Assembly: GCA_015680685.1 (NCBI GenBank)
Contig: MNCI01004590.1
Span: 544,570 to 608,569 of the forward strand
DNA from: Gnetum montanum
Taxonomy: Eukaryota > Streptophyta > Gnetopsida > Gnetales > Gnetaceae
Direction of reading: 5' to 3'
Length of the DNA: 64,000 bases
Part shown: positions 34,625-45,395 of the stretch, one piece after another
Numbering within the stretch: the first letter of the stretch is position 1
Layout of the letters: every line of letters begins with the position of its first letter
Notes under the pieces: generated by a model
Database searches by the model: none
Told to the model about the DNA's origin: nothing
The model's input: only the letters and a program-made list of their open reading frames with translations
Made by a program: the position numbers and the translations under genes

Positions 34625-35030
34625 AGTTGTAGTTGTAGTTTCACATACTGCAACTTCACAAGCTATAGCTTCACACACTATAGCTTCACATGTTATAGCT
34701 TCCCATACTATGGATCCACACACTATAGCTTTACAAGATATAGCCTCATATGTTGCAACCTTTGACCTACTATAGCTTCACACACTATAGCTTCACATGC
34801 TAGGAGCTTTACAAGTTATAGCCTCATATGCTACAACATTTCATCCACTATAACTTCACAAGCTATAGTCCTACACACTGTGAGCTTCACATGCTATGAA
34901 ATTCTCACATGTTGTAGCTTCATATGCTGTGAAGCTTCAAACATTGAAGCTTCACACATTGAAGCCTCATATGCTAAATGTTTACACACCGAAGCTCCAT
35001 ATGCTATGAGCTTCATACGCTACAATCTAG
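34625..35030 (+). repeat. Short-unit array built on CACACTATAGCTTCACATG
   Basis: About twenty imperfect copies of a 15-24 bp word combining CACA(C/T)(G/A)CTATAGCTTCA. It lies in the T2 leader upstream of the ORF1-like frame. Units vary in sequence and spacing, so this is a diverged minisatellite and not a CRISPR array. Confidence 0.7.
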
Positions 35031-35147
35031 AGCTTGTTTAAAATGTCAAAAACCTTAGAGAATATTTATCATATTTGACCAATTAATTGGTTTCATATGT
35101 TTTTTTTTCTTTTTATTTCAACTATTCTATCACACAACATAGTTTTC

Positions 35148-35573
35148 ATGGTCTCAAACAAGGAATTTGTCGGCATATACAATCCTAAGGACCTAGCTAT
35201 GGTGGAAAATAGGAAGTTTCTTAAGTAGTTAGGACTTAGTCTAGTGCATGTAAACATTGATGAGCAATACTACAACTTTATATGTATCAAAATCCAAGAA
35301 AGTTTGTGCATTCCACATAAAGAGTTTAACTCTAAGCATTACTACAAGTTGGCCTACAAGGATGAGATGGAATATATCCCTTCACCATACAACCACATTA
35401 AATTATCTAAATTTTACATGTACTTGTTAGCACAATTGGTAAGTGTTAATGAGGATAATAAAGTAAGTGGCAAGGCTAGTTTAGGATCCCACCTAGAGGA
35501 TCAAGATGAGTACAAAGCTAAGTACAAGCTAGATATGTTCATAGGAGATCTTTTCCAACAATTTGTCCTATAG
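35148..35573 (+). pseudogene. ORF1-like / gag N-terminal segment of T2
   Basis: ATG 35148 opens MVSNKEFVGIYNPKD; the frame runs to the stop at 35,573 with one internal stop (FLK.LGL). It is equivalent to the first part of the T1 ORF (15,966 onward), sharing Y(N/D)PKD and YIP(S/F) motifs and the stretch GDLFQQF/GGLFQQTF. Ogre-type elements carry an ORF1 upstream of gag of unknown function. Sequence to 36,070 continues with stops. Confidence 0.6.
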
Positions 35574-36074
35574 ATGATCATGTTTAACTCTATGCCTTCC
35601 ACTTTGGTAATAAAACAAACTCCTTCTATGATCTCTATAGACCCAAGCTCTTAACCTAATTCCTTGTTTACATCACTATTCACCTTTGCATCTTTCACTA
35701 TTATGCCTCAACATCTACCAATAGTCCTTCTCCTAAAATGCAAATTTCACATGTATTACATAACCCATTTTTTCCCACAGTCCCTTTATTCTACAAATCT
35801 CATTGCAAACCTCATTTCCCATGTTTAACCCTCTCACAACAATAGTCACAAGACCTCTTTAGTCTATAGCATTATTCATTCCATAACTATGAGCTATCCA
35901 ACAACCATAAGTGTAGCCCTCAAGAGCTCCACAAGGCTTGAATTAAGCCTTTCATCTGATCCAAAACCTCAATAAGAAGTTGTGAAAACTTGACACCAAT
36001 ATAACACAAATGGTAAAGGTCATGCACTTCTATTAGGATGATCTCATAAGCCCTAATATTCCTTAAATAATATT

Positions 36075-37085
36075 ATGAGCATGCCTATCCCAAACTTCAC
36101 CAAATACAATGGTAAATGAGACCCTAACCCATACCTTATTATCTTCTGGTCTGAGTTCCTCTTGTTTCAAGTATGGCCTTACACAATACTATGTATTTTT
36201 CCTATGTCCTTAATAGGAAAGGATTTGGAATGGTATCAAACCTTACCTAGAGGTTTAATATCTTCTCCTAAAGACTTGGTAAAAAAAAATTTCAACTACT
36301 TCAAATACAACTTAAAGCCTAACATGACCTAGAGATGGAACACAATGCTTAACAAGATCCCTAAGTGCATCTTTGAGACCTACCTCTTGGCCATATTTAA
36401 GGAAGCAATTATGGCTTCATCAAGTCAAAGATTTACTATTTAGAACCTCAATCACTAAGTTAAGCCTTTTCACAAATCAAGAATATAGAAGAGGTTGTGG
36501 AGGCTAGCAATAATCCAATCTATGTGGCATATAAGAACTAGCACTCTAGGAGGAACAAGGATAAGACCAAACAAGCACAAACAACCATGGCCATAGTAAA
36601 AAAAGAGCTAAACAAGAAAAAATATAAAAGTCACCTTCATGCAACACATCTTTTAACCCATATCAACCTTCTATTTCATATACTTCCAACTAGCCAAGAC
36701 CAAACTTCAAGCACAAGGACATGTCTAAATACACTAAGTTGGCTATGAAGACCTCTAAGCTTCTAGAACAGTTACTTAAAGGCAATTGTATCTAGCATAA
36801 AAAATTATCTAAGGAAGCTTGTAAGAGGTATGATGGTCTTTGCAAGATAGCTAGAGACCCAATGGTAGCAACCAAAGATTATCCAAAACTGCCAAATTAT
36901 TTTAGGCTTGACAAGTTTTTCCATTATCATCAACTAGCTATTCATGATACCAATTTTTGCTTAGCCTTGAAAGATGACCTTTAGAAGATGATCAACCATG
37001 GAGAGCTAGTGTTGAATGACCCCAACTCTCAAGCATCCAACAATAATTCCTATATTATCACCTCATTTATGGTAACCAAATAGTC
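36075..37085 (+). pseudogene. gag capsid and zinc knuckle of T2
   Basis: The start gives MSMPIPNFTKYNGK.DPNPY, then LIGKDLEWYQTLPRGLISS and LVKKNFNYFKYNLKPNMT, the Tat Gag capsid pattern (Y.G..DP....F; W...LP.GSI.S). Near 36,900-36,990 the knuckle reads FFHYHQLAIHDTNFCLALKD, where Tat Gag has C.YH..GHDT..C..LK; the first Cys is Phe. It is followed by INHGELVLND. There are many stops and frameshifts after 36,430. This segment is missing from T1. Confidence 0.75.
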
Positions 37086-37599
37086 TAGTTCTCTTAGAAA
37101 ATTATTTACCATCAAGGTCCTACCAGGTAGTACCTAACCATAGAAACTAAAGCCTAGAGAAGCCTTCATTATACAACTACCACCATCCATGTCCCCTAAG
37201 AGTCTTTTATCATACATGTTCCACTTCAGTTGCATCAACATCATAATCAAAACAAAGTATTACCAATCCCTCTAAGGCTAGAAAACCATTGTTATTAGGA
37301 TGCCTCTACCATCTACAAAGAAACTTGTGATAACTTGTAACCCATGCTTACCTATTGTGTCTAATAACTCAAAAATTAATAAGAAATCATCACTACAATG
37401 GTGACAAAAACAACCTATCACTAAACCAACAACTAAGCCCATTGAAGGTAGCCAATGACAAAAGGCTTAAAAGCAAGTTGATCCACCAAGGCCTACATTA
37501 AAAATAGACCTACCCATGAACTCCATTGATTAAATTGCATCATCTAGTAGATCAAGAAAGAATCACAAACTGGGTAGGAGAAAGGGGCCCAAGCCACAT

Positions 37600-38400
37600 A
37601 TGCCAAGACATGAGGCCAAAATTCTAGGAAGAATGGAGGAAATTAAAACTACCAAGGTTGAAAGATTACCTGCCAAAGAAAAGGATTTCCTCACAACAAT
37701 GAAACAAGCTAAATGGTTCCTCAACCAATTAAACACATCACTAAACTTGTACAACCTATTCATGACTTCTCTTACTCATAGATCTGTGCTAGCTCAAATG
37801 TTGACTTTTATCTCTATGAGTGGAAACATGCCTACCAACAAAAAGTTCATTCACTCTATCATTGAGAAAACCTCTCTTAGGGTAGACAAACATCAATGCA
37901 CACTCACCTTTCATGAGATCAAAGTGAAGTTTGATCCATGAAATGGAGAAGTGTTATTTTTCTCCTCATTACCATACATTCTAGTAAGTATAAGGTTCAT
38001 TGTGTTTATGTGTATGATGGGGCAACATCTAATGTGGTACCATTTACTATTGTTGAGCAACTAGACTTAACCAAAAACATCCAAGAAACCTCTACCTCTA
38101 CACTCAAGTCATTTGGCAAGTTGTGCGTAGGTGTACAAGGTTCTATTTCCTTAGACTTTGTGATCAAGAAACAATTTCCTACATCCGCCAACTTCCTAGT
38201 GGTTAAAGAAACACCTGGGTTTAACTTGATCCCAGGAAGACCATGGTTGGCTAAGCTCTAGGTAGCCTTATCTCCTATACATCAAGAGATTCACTTGCCA
38301 TATCAAGAAGGTAAAAACTTGATTTGTAGGGACAACATGTCTTTACCATCAGTGAATAATGCCAATGTCAAACAAGGTTCAGAGGTGAAGTTTCAAGATG
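37600..38400 (+). pseudogene. Aspartic protease of T2
   Basis: The upstream linker is LYNLFMTSLTHRSVLAQM (T1 has LYDLTMTSTTHHEALVKM). A frameshift at about 37,940 leads to the protease: VYVYDGATSNVVPFTIVEQL (catalytic D-G-A; T1 has VDDGVATNIIP), GSISLDFVIKKQFP, FNLIPGRPWLAKL, then HQEIHLPYQEGKNLICRDN. It is well preserved compared with the gag part. Confidence 0.8.
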
Positions 38401-38714
38401 AAACCGTCAACACATAGACTAGGGTCAAAAAAATAACACCAAAAATAATAACAAGAAGAATGTTTCCAATTCTAAAACACTAAATGACTTACAAAAACAT
38501 TTTCTTTCCATATCGAACAAGAATGATAAACACAAGATTGTATAAAAGAAGTTCCTTAATCTATCAGAGATCAAACAATAATCCTACAATGGACATATTA
38601 TCCTTTCTTTTGTTATTGATCATTTATGTACTTTCATAGCTTTCTACCATTTTTCAATGTTTGTTTCATTCCTTTATCTTCTTTCAAAGTTATCTTACAC
38701 TTGCTAGAAAACTA

Positions 38715-38860
38715 ACATGGCCCACCAAGGCCTAAAATTGGTAAGAGCATGACATGCTAGTGTCTAAAAGTGGTAGCCTACAAGAGCCTAAAATTGGTGA
38801 AGTCATGATCTATAAGAGCATAAAACTAGTAGCCTACCAGGGCCTAAAACTAGTAATATA
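38715..38860 (+). repeat. Boundary repeat in T2, after protease
   Basis: Copies of GGCCCACCAAGGCCTAAAAT, CTACAAGAGCCTAAAATTGG and CTACCAGGGCCTAAAACTAG mark the end of the protease module, as at 17,694 in T1. Confidence 0.7.
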
Positions 38861-38879
38861 GCATAGTTTTTATTTCCTT

Positions 38880-39574
38880 TTCCTATATTTGCATCTGGTC
38901 TATTTATTTAATAACATTGTTTACAACCTTTACTTACATTGTTACTCTTGGTTTGACAATTGTCATTTTATTCTATTATCTTATAGAGTTCGACTTTGTG
39001 ACCTTGCCTTTTATTACTACTTTAGGTGTAGCCTATTACATAAAAATATAAAACATAGAAAAATAAAAGACATAAAATACTAAAAAAATATTTTGAGCTG
39101 TAACCAAAATAATAGCCATAGTGACACTGTGTGACAATGACAAAGAATAAATGTTCAAAGCCATAGTTGCATTGTGCAACATACAGTGACAAAAATAACA
39201 CATAGTCTCTAAGGCTATAACAGTAAAAAATAACTACAACAATAATGAAACAAAAACAATATAACATAACATGTCCATTAGTAACAATGCTAAGCTATGG
39301 GAGGAAGAGGGGAAATGTCCCCAAGTCATCATCTTTTTCCCAGATGCATAAAGCCTATAAATAAGCAAAGCATTGAACCATTAGAACCTGTATTAGCATT
39401 AAAACCAATAAAATATAAAAATTTGACAACTTTGATAAGAGAAATCAAGATACAAGATAGCCAAAATTCATAAATGTGACTACACTTGACATAAAGCTTA
39501 AACCTTCCACACATTATAATTGGAAAATAAACTAAGGAATTATCTCTATACATTGAGTTTTCATAAGGATTTCC
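38880..39574 (-). pseudogene. Probable 3' remnant of the antisense gene in T2
   Basis: The position is the same as in T1 (after protease and boundary repeat). On the minus strand a reading ending DISPLPPIA-stop (stop at 39,290-39,292) parallels the T1 terminal exon ending (APLPPS...PPLV-stop). The rest of the antisense gene is absent and is followed directly by the MTP fragment. The similarity is short, so this is tentative. Confidence 0.35.
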
Positions 39575-40500
39575 ACCAATGCCCCTCCAATGCTTTCACA
39601 AGGGGAATAAGAGTACTATGAGAAACAACTTTTGACTTTAAAATATTTTGAGGAAGTAGATGTAGTGGATTCCAATGGTTTAATCCAATATGACTATGAG
39701 AAGAAAATGGATGAATTATCAATGAATATCTATAATTTTTCCAATGTGTTTTTATTGCTCTTTAAGATCTATGCAATAGTGAAAAGTATGTCCTTGGTTG
39801 TTGCAACATCCACTTTAGATTCATTGTTAGATCTTCTATCAAGACTAATCCTCTAGGTGAAATGGAGAAAATTAATATCTACAAGTATCCAATTGGAAAA
39901 TTATTGGTACAACCAATTGGTATCATTATATTTGTAACAATCATAGTAACACTTGGTTTTCTGGCCACATGACATTTGTCCAGTAAGAGTGGCTATAGAT
40001 AATTATGTTATTGGCCATCAATATCAAGTTAAAACTTTAGTTATATTATAGAATTTCAAGTAATGAAATAATTCAAGGTTATGCATAGGATTACTTATTT
40101 GGTGTTATTACAAATGTTGTTGATTTAGTGGCAATTGTACTTTCCAACAAGTTCTACTAGTGGACTAATCTAGAGGATGCAATTGTACTTGCCATCCATA
40201 CTATAAAAAACTGGTTAGCCATCATTTTTTACAAAATCATCCTCTTTGGTAGAAAAATATGCACCTCTAGAGATGCTACAAAAGTATACATACATGGTTG
40301 TCAGACCTCATCCCACCATAAAATGAGTTGAGACTATCAAGGCTTATACATTTGGAAACTTATATTTTGTAAAGGCTAACATAGAATTACTAGAGAAGTT
40401 ACCTTTAAAAGAAGCTCAATCAATAGGAACATCATGAAAACTACAAATAATCTTTATGGCCCTATCATTCAACATGTTTTTTTGCATCCTATCCAATAGT
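39575..40500 (+). pseudogene. Captured metal tolerance protein (Mn-type cation diffusion facilitator) fragment
   Basis: MTP proteins are membrane transporters that load Mn and related divalent metals into the vacuole or Golgi. In order on the plus strand: EYYEKQLLTLKYFEEVD (39,611), then NIYNFSNVFLLLFKIYAIVK and STLDSLLDLLS with the DxxxD metal motif of transmembrane helix 2. INIYKYPIGKLLVQPIGIII comes next, after a frameshift. Further on are SNEIIQGYA.DYLFGVITNV (the helix 5 DHYFD site appears as DYLFG), SNKFY.WTNLEDAIVLAIHT, and ETIKAYTFGNLYFVKANIEL with LPLKEAQSIG. About 270 codons of family order occupy about 810 nt with no intron-sized gap, which suggests a processed transcript. Roughly 18 codons before the helix 4 region are missing. 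Stops and frameshifts make it non-functional. It most resembles the MTP9-11 group. Confidence 0.85.
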
Positions 40501-40680
40501 TCCTGAGAGTCATAGTCAACACTAACTCATGCTAGTAGGGAAATGTATCAGAATTTGATATTAAAAGAGAGAGCTTATGTCTAGGCTACTGCATAGGCTT
40601 TCAAAGTCACCATTTCATCTGTACTTTGTAGAGAATCCTATAGCCAAAGGCATAAATGAAAATGAAATAAAATAAAATTT

Positions 40681-41298
40681 TTTAGGTGTTGCAAAGCCCT
40701 ACAAGAATCACACTATACTATTACAAGCAGTGTAGCCCTACATTGGGTTATGTAGGCTCTCACCATCACCAATGATGATGCCAAGTGTCTAGCCTACACC
40801 TACCTAAATTTGCAAAGGCTCTCCATCACCTCTTGTTCCTTCAATGTTCATGGCATGAACACCTTCCTAGTCCACTATGAAGATGCCCTAGAGGAGCACT
40901 CTGTCAATAATTTGAAAGGCCTCTTCAATGCCTCACCTTTAGGTATTATTAATAGAGTTTCCACTCTCACTGCCTATAGGCTCCATAGGATTTCATTAAA
41001 GGAGGTCTACAATGCCTATATGTTCATGCTATTTATTGCTGAATCGAAGGGATTTTATAATTTGAAGCTATTCCACTACTCCGACAATTGGGATCATCGT
41101 TTTAAGCTCTTGTCTCATCATGTTTATAAACTTGTTGAGATCCACCTAGAGCACTTGCAGGTACATGACAAAGATCTTATAGTAGTTTCATTGTGGATGA
41201 ACCCTGAGTTTCTACATCTTATAAAGGCACTAGAAGGCACAAATGTTGGTTTGATAGCAATTTCTAACTATTGCAAGAAAACTACACATAGATCATAA
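40681..41298 (+). pseudogene. Unidentified ORF downstream of the MTP fragment
   Basis: A 205-codon frame with one internal stop (HWVM.ALT) contains a 162-codon open stretch. Readable parts: KALQESHYTITSSVALHW, ALTITNDDAKCLAYTYLNLQ, FLVHYEDALEEHSVNNLKGL, YNLKLFHYSDNWDHRFKLLS and LWMNPEFLHLIKALEG. It is free of the dense stops seen in flanking DNA and has no repeat structure. I recognise no family. It could be a second captured host exon set or an element-specific accessory ORF. Confidence 0.5.
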
Positions 41299-41389
41299 AT
41301 GTTTGATCTTGTAAGCGTTGGTATTGATGAGCTTGAATCCAACCATTGCAAGTCTTAGTGTGATATCATCCAACTACCAAGCCTTGAAA

Positions 41390-41640
41390 ATTGGGTAGTA
41401 TTTCCTCATGCCAAGCCTTGAAAATTGGATTCTAATTCCACATGCTCAGATTCCAAATCCCACACAATATGGTAGCATGTGGGGTAGTGTGTGGAAATTA
41501 CTATTTTAAATCACACACTGAGAATCAAAGTTCCACACAATATCGTAGTGTGTGATACATGAAAATCACTATTTTGACTCGTACACTAAGAACCTAAGTT
41601 CCACATGCTGTGGTAGCATGTGGGACAAAAAACAACTAAT
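41390..41640. repeat. Hairpin repeats with CACATGCT(G/A)TGG..GCATGTGG core
   Basis: Three units at about 80-85 bp spacing (41,455, 41,535, 41,595), each with an inverted repeat around CCACAC(A)ATATGGTAGCATG type words. The same dyads occur in the T2 LTRs. Confidence 0.65.
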
Positions 41641-42728
41641 TTCCTTCTTCAACCTTGCCCATATAATGCCTAGTAGATCCTCAGAAACATGGAAATAAAA
41701 AAAATAATAAATTTTTTTTTCCATACATTATGTGTAAGAACATTGGTGATGCTTGACTTGAGACATTGTACTTGGACTTGAAACTACTTTTCTAAACTAG
41801 TTTGACCAAGAAAACCCATTATTTTAACAATTTATAGCCTTTTTCCTAATTTTAACAATTTATAGCCTATTTTTATTGATTTTGATAATTTATAACATAT
41901 TTTGTTAGATTTTTTCCTATTCTAACTACAAAATGACTACAAAAATTTGAACTCAAAGTCATTGCAAGGGTATCATTCATCGTAAAAAGTGAATCACTAT
42001 GTAATCTTGATACATGAGATTTTGTTAGGTTGTATAATCTCGTCAATAGTGCTTACCTCACATCATCTTTGTTACCCCTCCCTAGTCATAATACCATAAT
42101 CAAACTACAATGCTTCTTACCTTGCTAACAATGAAAACCAATGTTTGAAACTCATGAGCCATGGCCATGTGACATTTCCTTCAACATGCTCTCTTGACCA
42201 AGTTCATTGAATGCAATACATCTCATTTGGTGAGAAAATAAAAATTCAACCTTGGAAGTGAAACCTTATGAAGATTCCACTCCCTAAAAAAATGGAAGAA
42301 AAATGCCAAGAAAGTAAAAAGGCTAATGTACCCTAAAGTTAAGCAAGTTAATGGTCCTCTCAAAAGCCAAGTGGCCAAAAAATCCTATTACAAAGTGCTA
42401 CTTCCTCTAAAACATCATCGAGTAACCAAAAATTCAAAAATAAAGCATGAAGGCCTCCTCAATTAGCAAACATATCACCACTACATCATTGCCATGATGT
42501 CAACACATTCAAAATTCTTTGTTAGCCCATGTGACCATTCTCTAATAGCTAACATAATAACTATTCATCCCAAACTCTTGATATCCCATTGTAACCTTGT
42601 TTTACCATCATGAGCACTCCTTGGCATGATTCAACAACTATAGAATCAAGTGTGGAGAGGAAGCATTGGTGATGAACTTGCTACAGTGCATTCTTTGTTG
42701 ATGTCTCTTAGGTCAATCCTCCAAACAT
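41641..42728. other. 3' internal spacer of T2, no pol
   Basis: It includes short repeats of TTTTAACAATTTATAGCCT (41,815-41,915). No integrase or RNase H motif was found in any frame. From 42,690 the sequence CATTCTTTGTTGATGTCTCT parallels the bases just before the T1 PPT (30,990-31,030). Confidence 0.5.
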
Positions 42729-42745
42729 CAACAAAGAGGAGCCAA
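42729..42745 (+). other. Polypurine tract of T2
   Basis: CAACAAAGAGGAGCC lies directly before LTR-B. Confidence 0.7.
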
Positions 42746-43989
42746 TGAAACACCTCAAAAACTTTTAATGTGGCCAATAAGAAACCTGATAACTAGAATC
42801 TACATTGTAATTTGATGGGATCTAAAGGTAGAAATAATTACCTTATTTTTCCATCCAAAATCCTACCCTGTGGTCTTGTGTTGGCAAATTTTAGGCATTT
42901 TTAATATGTAAAAAGTGAGGTTTGTAGCCCACACACTAAGAATACCATTTATATCAATGTGTGAAGGCAAAAAATGCTTCATATGATGCAAAAAATTGAC
43001 CCTTTCATCCCACATGTTGTACATTCCAACCCCAAACACTATGGTAGCATGTGGAGCTAAACTCGTCCACAAGCTACAATATAGACCATGAAAATACACC
43101 AAATACACTGGCAAAATTTGGCAGAAAAAGCCAAAAAACACTCGTGGCTCACATGCTAAAATTTTCACACCATAGAAATGCTCCATACACTACAAACAAT
43201 TGACATTTTTATCTCACATACTACACATTTTAGCTCCATAGGCTATGGTAGGGTGTGGGATAGCATGTGTAATTTGGGCTTTGAATTCATATGCTATGGA
43301 TCTTAGTTCCACAAATTATGGTAGCATGTGGGACAATGTGTGGCACTTGAGTTTTAAATCCACATGTTGTACTTTAGTCCAAGAATAACTTGTAACGCTC
43401 CAAAACTATAATGGATGTCCACACAATGAATCTAAGCCCTATTTATACTTGATTAAGCATCATTTCTAGGAGCTTTTGGCTAAATATTTTAGCACACCTA
43501 TAGCGATGAGATTAAGTAGCAATAACAAAGCTTTTGTAGTGATAACATAGGAATTTTTGTAGCCTTTTGCAACCATTTCTTAGTGAAAATTAGGTGAGAG
43601 ATCAATGTAGACTAAGTGCAGAATACATCTTGCCACCGCACTAGATTCCAAAGATATTTTTGCATTTTCAAGCTTTTAAAGCCTATTGATTTGTATCTTT
43701 TCAACTCATTATTTTTACATTTTAATAACATCTAATATAAAGTTTGTAGTGCTTTCTTATTTTGCCATGATTTCATGCTCGTTGTTCCTATTTCTATGCT
43801 TTACCTTGCACTTAAGCATTTTTCTGTGTTTATTTTATAACACATGGTACCAGATTTCTTAAGTCTTTAGATGATCAGCCAAACCATTTAAGGTGCTCTA
43901 GATCCTTTTCAAGGCTCATCAATCATGAAGTTAAACTGTTTCACATGAAATTTTTCAATTTTCCAACACTGATTTTTTCTGCTGTTACA
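42746..43989 (+). repeat. T2 LTR-B (3' LTR)
   Basis: It starts TGAAACACCTCAAAAACTTT and ends TCTGCTGTTACA; 1,244 bp. It aligns with LTR-A. Confidence 0.85.
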
Positions 43990-44052
43990 GCTTTGCATTC
44001 TTTATTAATGTCTAGTGAGTCGATTCTCAAAAAATTAAAAAAGAGGGACCAA
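43990..44052 (+). other. 63-bp internal-end segment between LTR-B and LTR-C
   Basis: GCTTTGCATTCTTTATTAAT onward matches the stretch before LTR-B (42,685-42,745), including a PPT-like AAAAAAGAGGGACC. It is therefore the 3' end of another internal region. Confidence 0.75.
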
Positions 44053-44945
44053 TGAAATACCTCAAGAAAATTTAATATGGATAACAAGAAAAATGAATCT
44101 ACATTGTAATTTGAAAGGGATTTAAAGGTAGAAATAATTACCTTATTTTCCCATTAAAAATCCTACCCTATGATCTTGTTTTGGTAAATTTTAGGATTTT
44201 TTTAGTGTAAAAAGCAAGGTTTTTAGATCACATGTTGGGAATACCATTTATATTAGTAGGTGGAGGCAAAAATGGTTCATACGCTATAAATAATTGGTCC
44301 TTTCATTCCACACGTTGTACATTCTAGTCCCACACATTGTGGTAGCATGTGGAGTAGCTTGTGAAGCTAAACGTGCTAACAAGCCATAATTTGGGCCATG
44401 AAATTAGCTCAAATACATTGAAAAGTTTTGGTAGCAAAAGCTAAAAAATTGCTAGTGACTCACACATTGAAATTTGAGCCATAAAAATGCTCCATAACCT
44501 ACAAAAAATTGACCTTTTAATCTTACACACTACATATTTCAACTCCACATGCTATGGTAGTGTGTGGGACAACATGTGGAATTTGGCCTTTAAATTCATA
44601 TGATACACATCTTAGTCCCACACATTGTGGTAGCATGTGGGGCAGCATGTGGCACTTGGATTTTAAATCCAGATGTTGCACTTTGACCGAGGAACAACTT
44701 GTAATACTCCAAAACTAAAATGGATGCCAACATAGTGGATCTAAAGCCTATTTATACAAGATTGAGCATTATTACTAGGATCTTTTGGTAGCACACCTAT
44801 AGCCAAAAGATCACATAGCTACAATAAAGCTTTTGTAGTGACAAAACAAGAATTTTTGCAGTCTTTTGTAGCCATTTCTTAGTGCAGATTATGCAAGAGA
44901 TCAATGTAGATTAAGTGTAGAACACATCCCACCATCCATGCTAGA
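44053..44945 (+). repeat. T2-family LTR-C, 3' truncated
   Basis: It starts TGAAATACCTCAAGAAAATT and follows LTR-A/B until about 44,940; the last 300 bp are missing. It also holds the CACATGCTATGG dyads (44,540-44,650). Confidence 0.8.
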
Positions 44946-45235
44946 TACCATGGATACCATGCTAGACACTTTTTAAGATGCTAAAGTTTGGAATATGGTC
45001 AGAATAGGTGAAGTTATTGCAAGTCCATCTAGGTGATTTGGAATGCATGGAAGAAAGGTTTGGGAAGTCAAAGCTCATTTTCTTTCAATCCTAGATGCAA
45101 GATGGATGTTCAAACTAGAAAGTGGATGTTTCACCAAAGTGATTTGTTGATTTTAGATGTTCTACTTGAGAGTGAGCCTTTGTATAGTTCAAATAGACAT
45201 TACATAAAATAAACAAAGTTATTTCTAGTTCTTTT
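44946..45235. other. Spacer, nothing recognised
   Basis: AT-rich; GATACCATG occurs twice next to the LTR-C break point. No gene. Confidence 0.4.
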
Positions 45236-45395
45236 GATAATAATGATATGTTAGACTAGTGATAAGACTCTTGATTTGGATACTCTAAGTCATCAGTTTA
45301 ATGCTGATAGATAAGATTGATTTATAAATTTCTATATGGACTATATATCTTGGTGTAGACTGATGTTTCAATTATTTCAAGTTCCAACCCCCTTC
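45236..45395 (+). repeat. SINE-like repeat, copy D
   Basis: TAATGATATGTTAGACTAGTG A-box region, then GGACTATATATCTTGGTGTA and TTTCAATTATTTCAAGTTCC ending CAACCCCC. The B-box region is diverged (CATCAGTTTAATGC). Confidence 0.6.

Larger units (their letters stand above)
32977..43989 (+). mobile_element. Tat-like LTR element T2, gag-containing, pol-less, with captured host gene
   Basis: LTR-A (32,977-34,224) and LTR-B (42,746-43,989) flank a PBS, ORF1-like frame, gag, protease, an MTP-gene fragment, an unidentified ORF, hairpin repeats and a PPT. LTR starts (TGAAACA), PBS and PPT resemble those of T1, and the protease aligns with it, so both belong to one lineage but different subfamilies. No RT, RNase H or integrase was found between 38,600 and 42,745 in any frame. 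T2 would need enzymes in trans. Confidence 0.85.

Noticed and set aside
34625-35030. Regular short repeats as a CRISPR array.
   Set aside because: Plant retrotransposon context, units vary in length and sequence, and there are no unique spacers of constant size.
39575-40500. The MTP similarity as a functional host gene locus.
   Set aside because: It lies between two LTRs, lacks introns, starts and ends within domains, and has stops and frameshifts.
13320-43989. T1 and T2 as one composite element.
   Set aside because: Each has its own LTR pair, PBS and PPT, and the LTRs of T1 and T2 are largely different in sequence.
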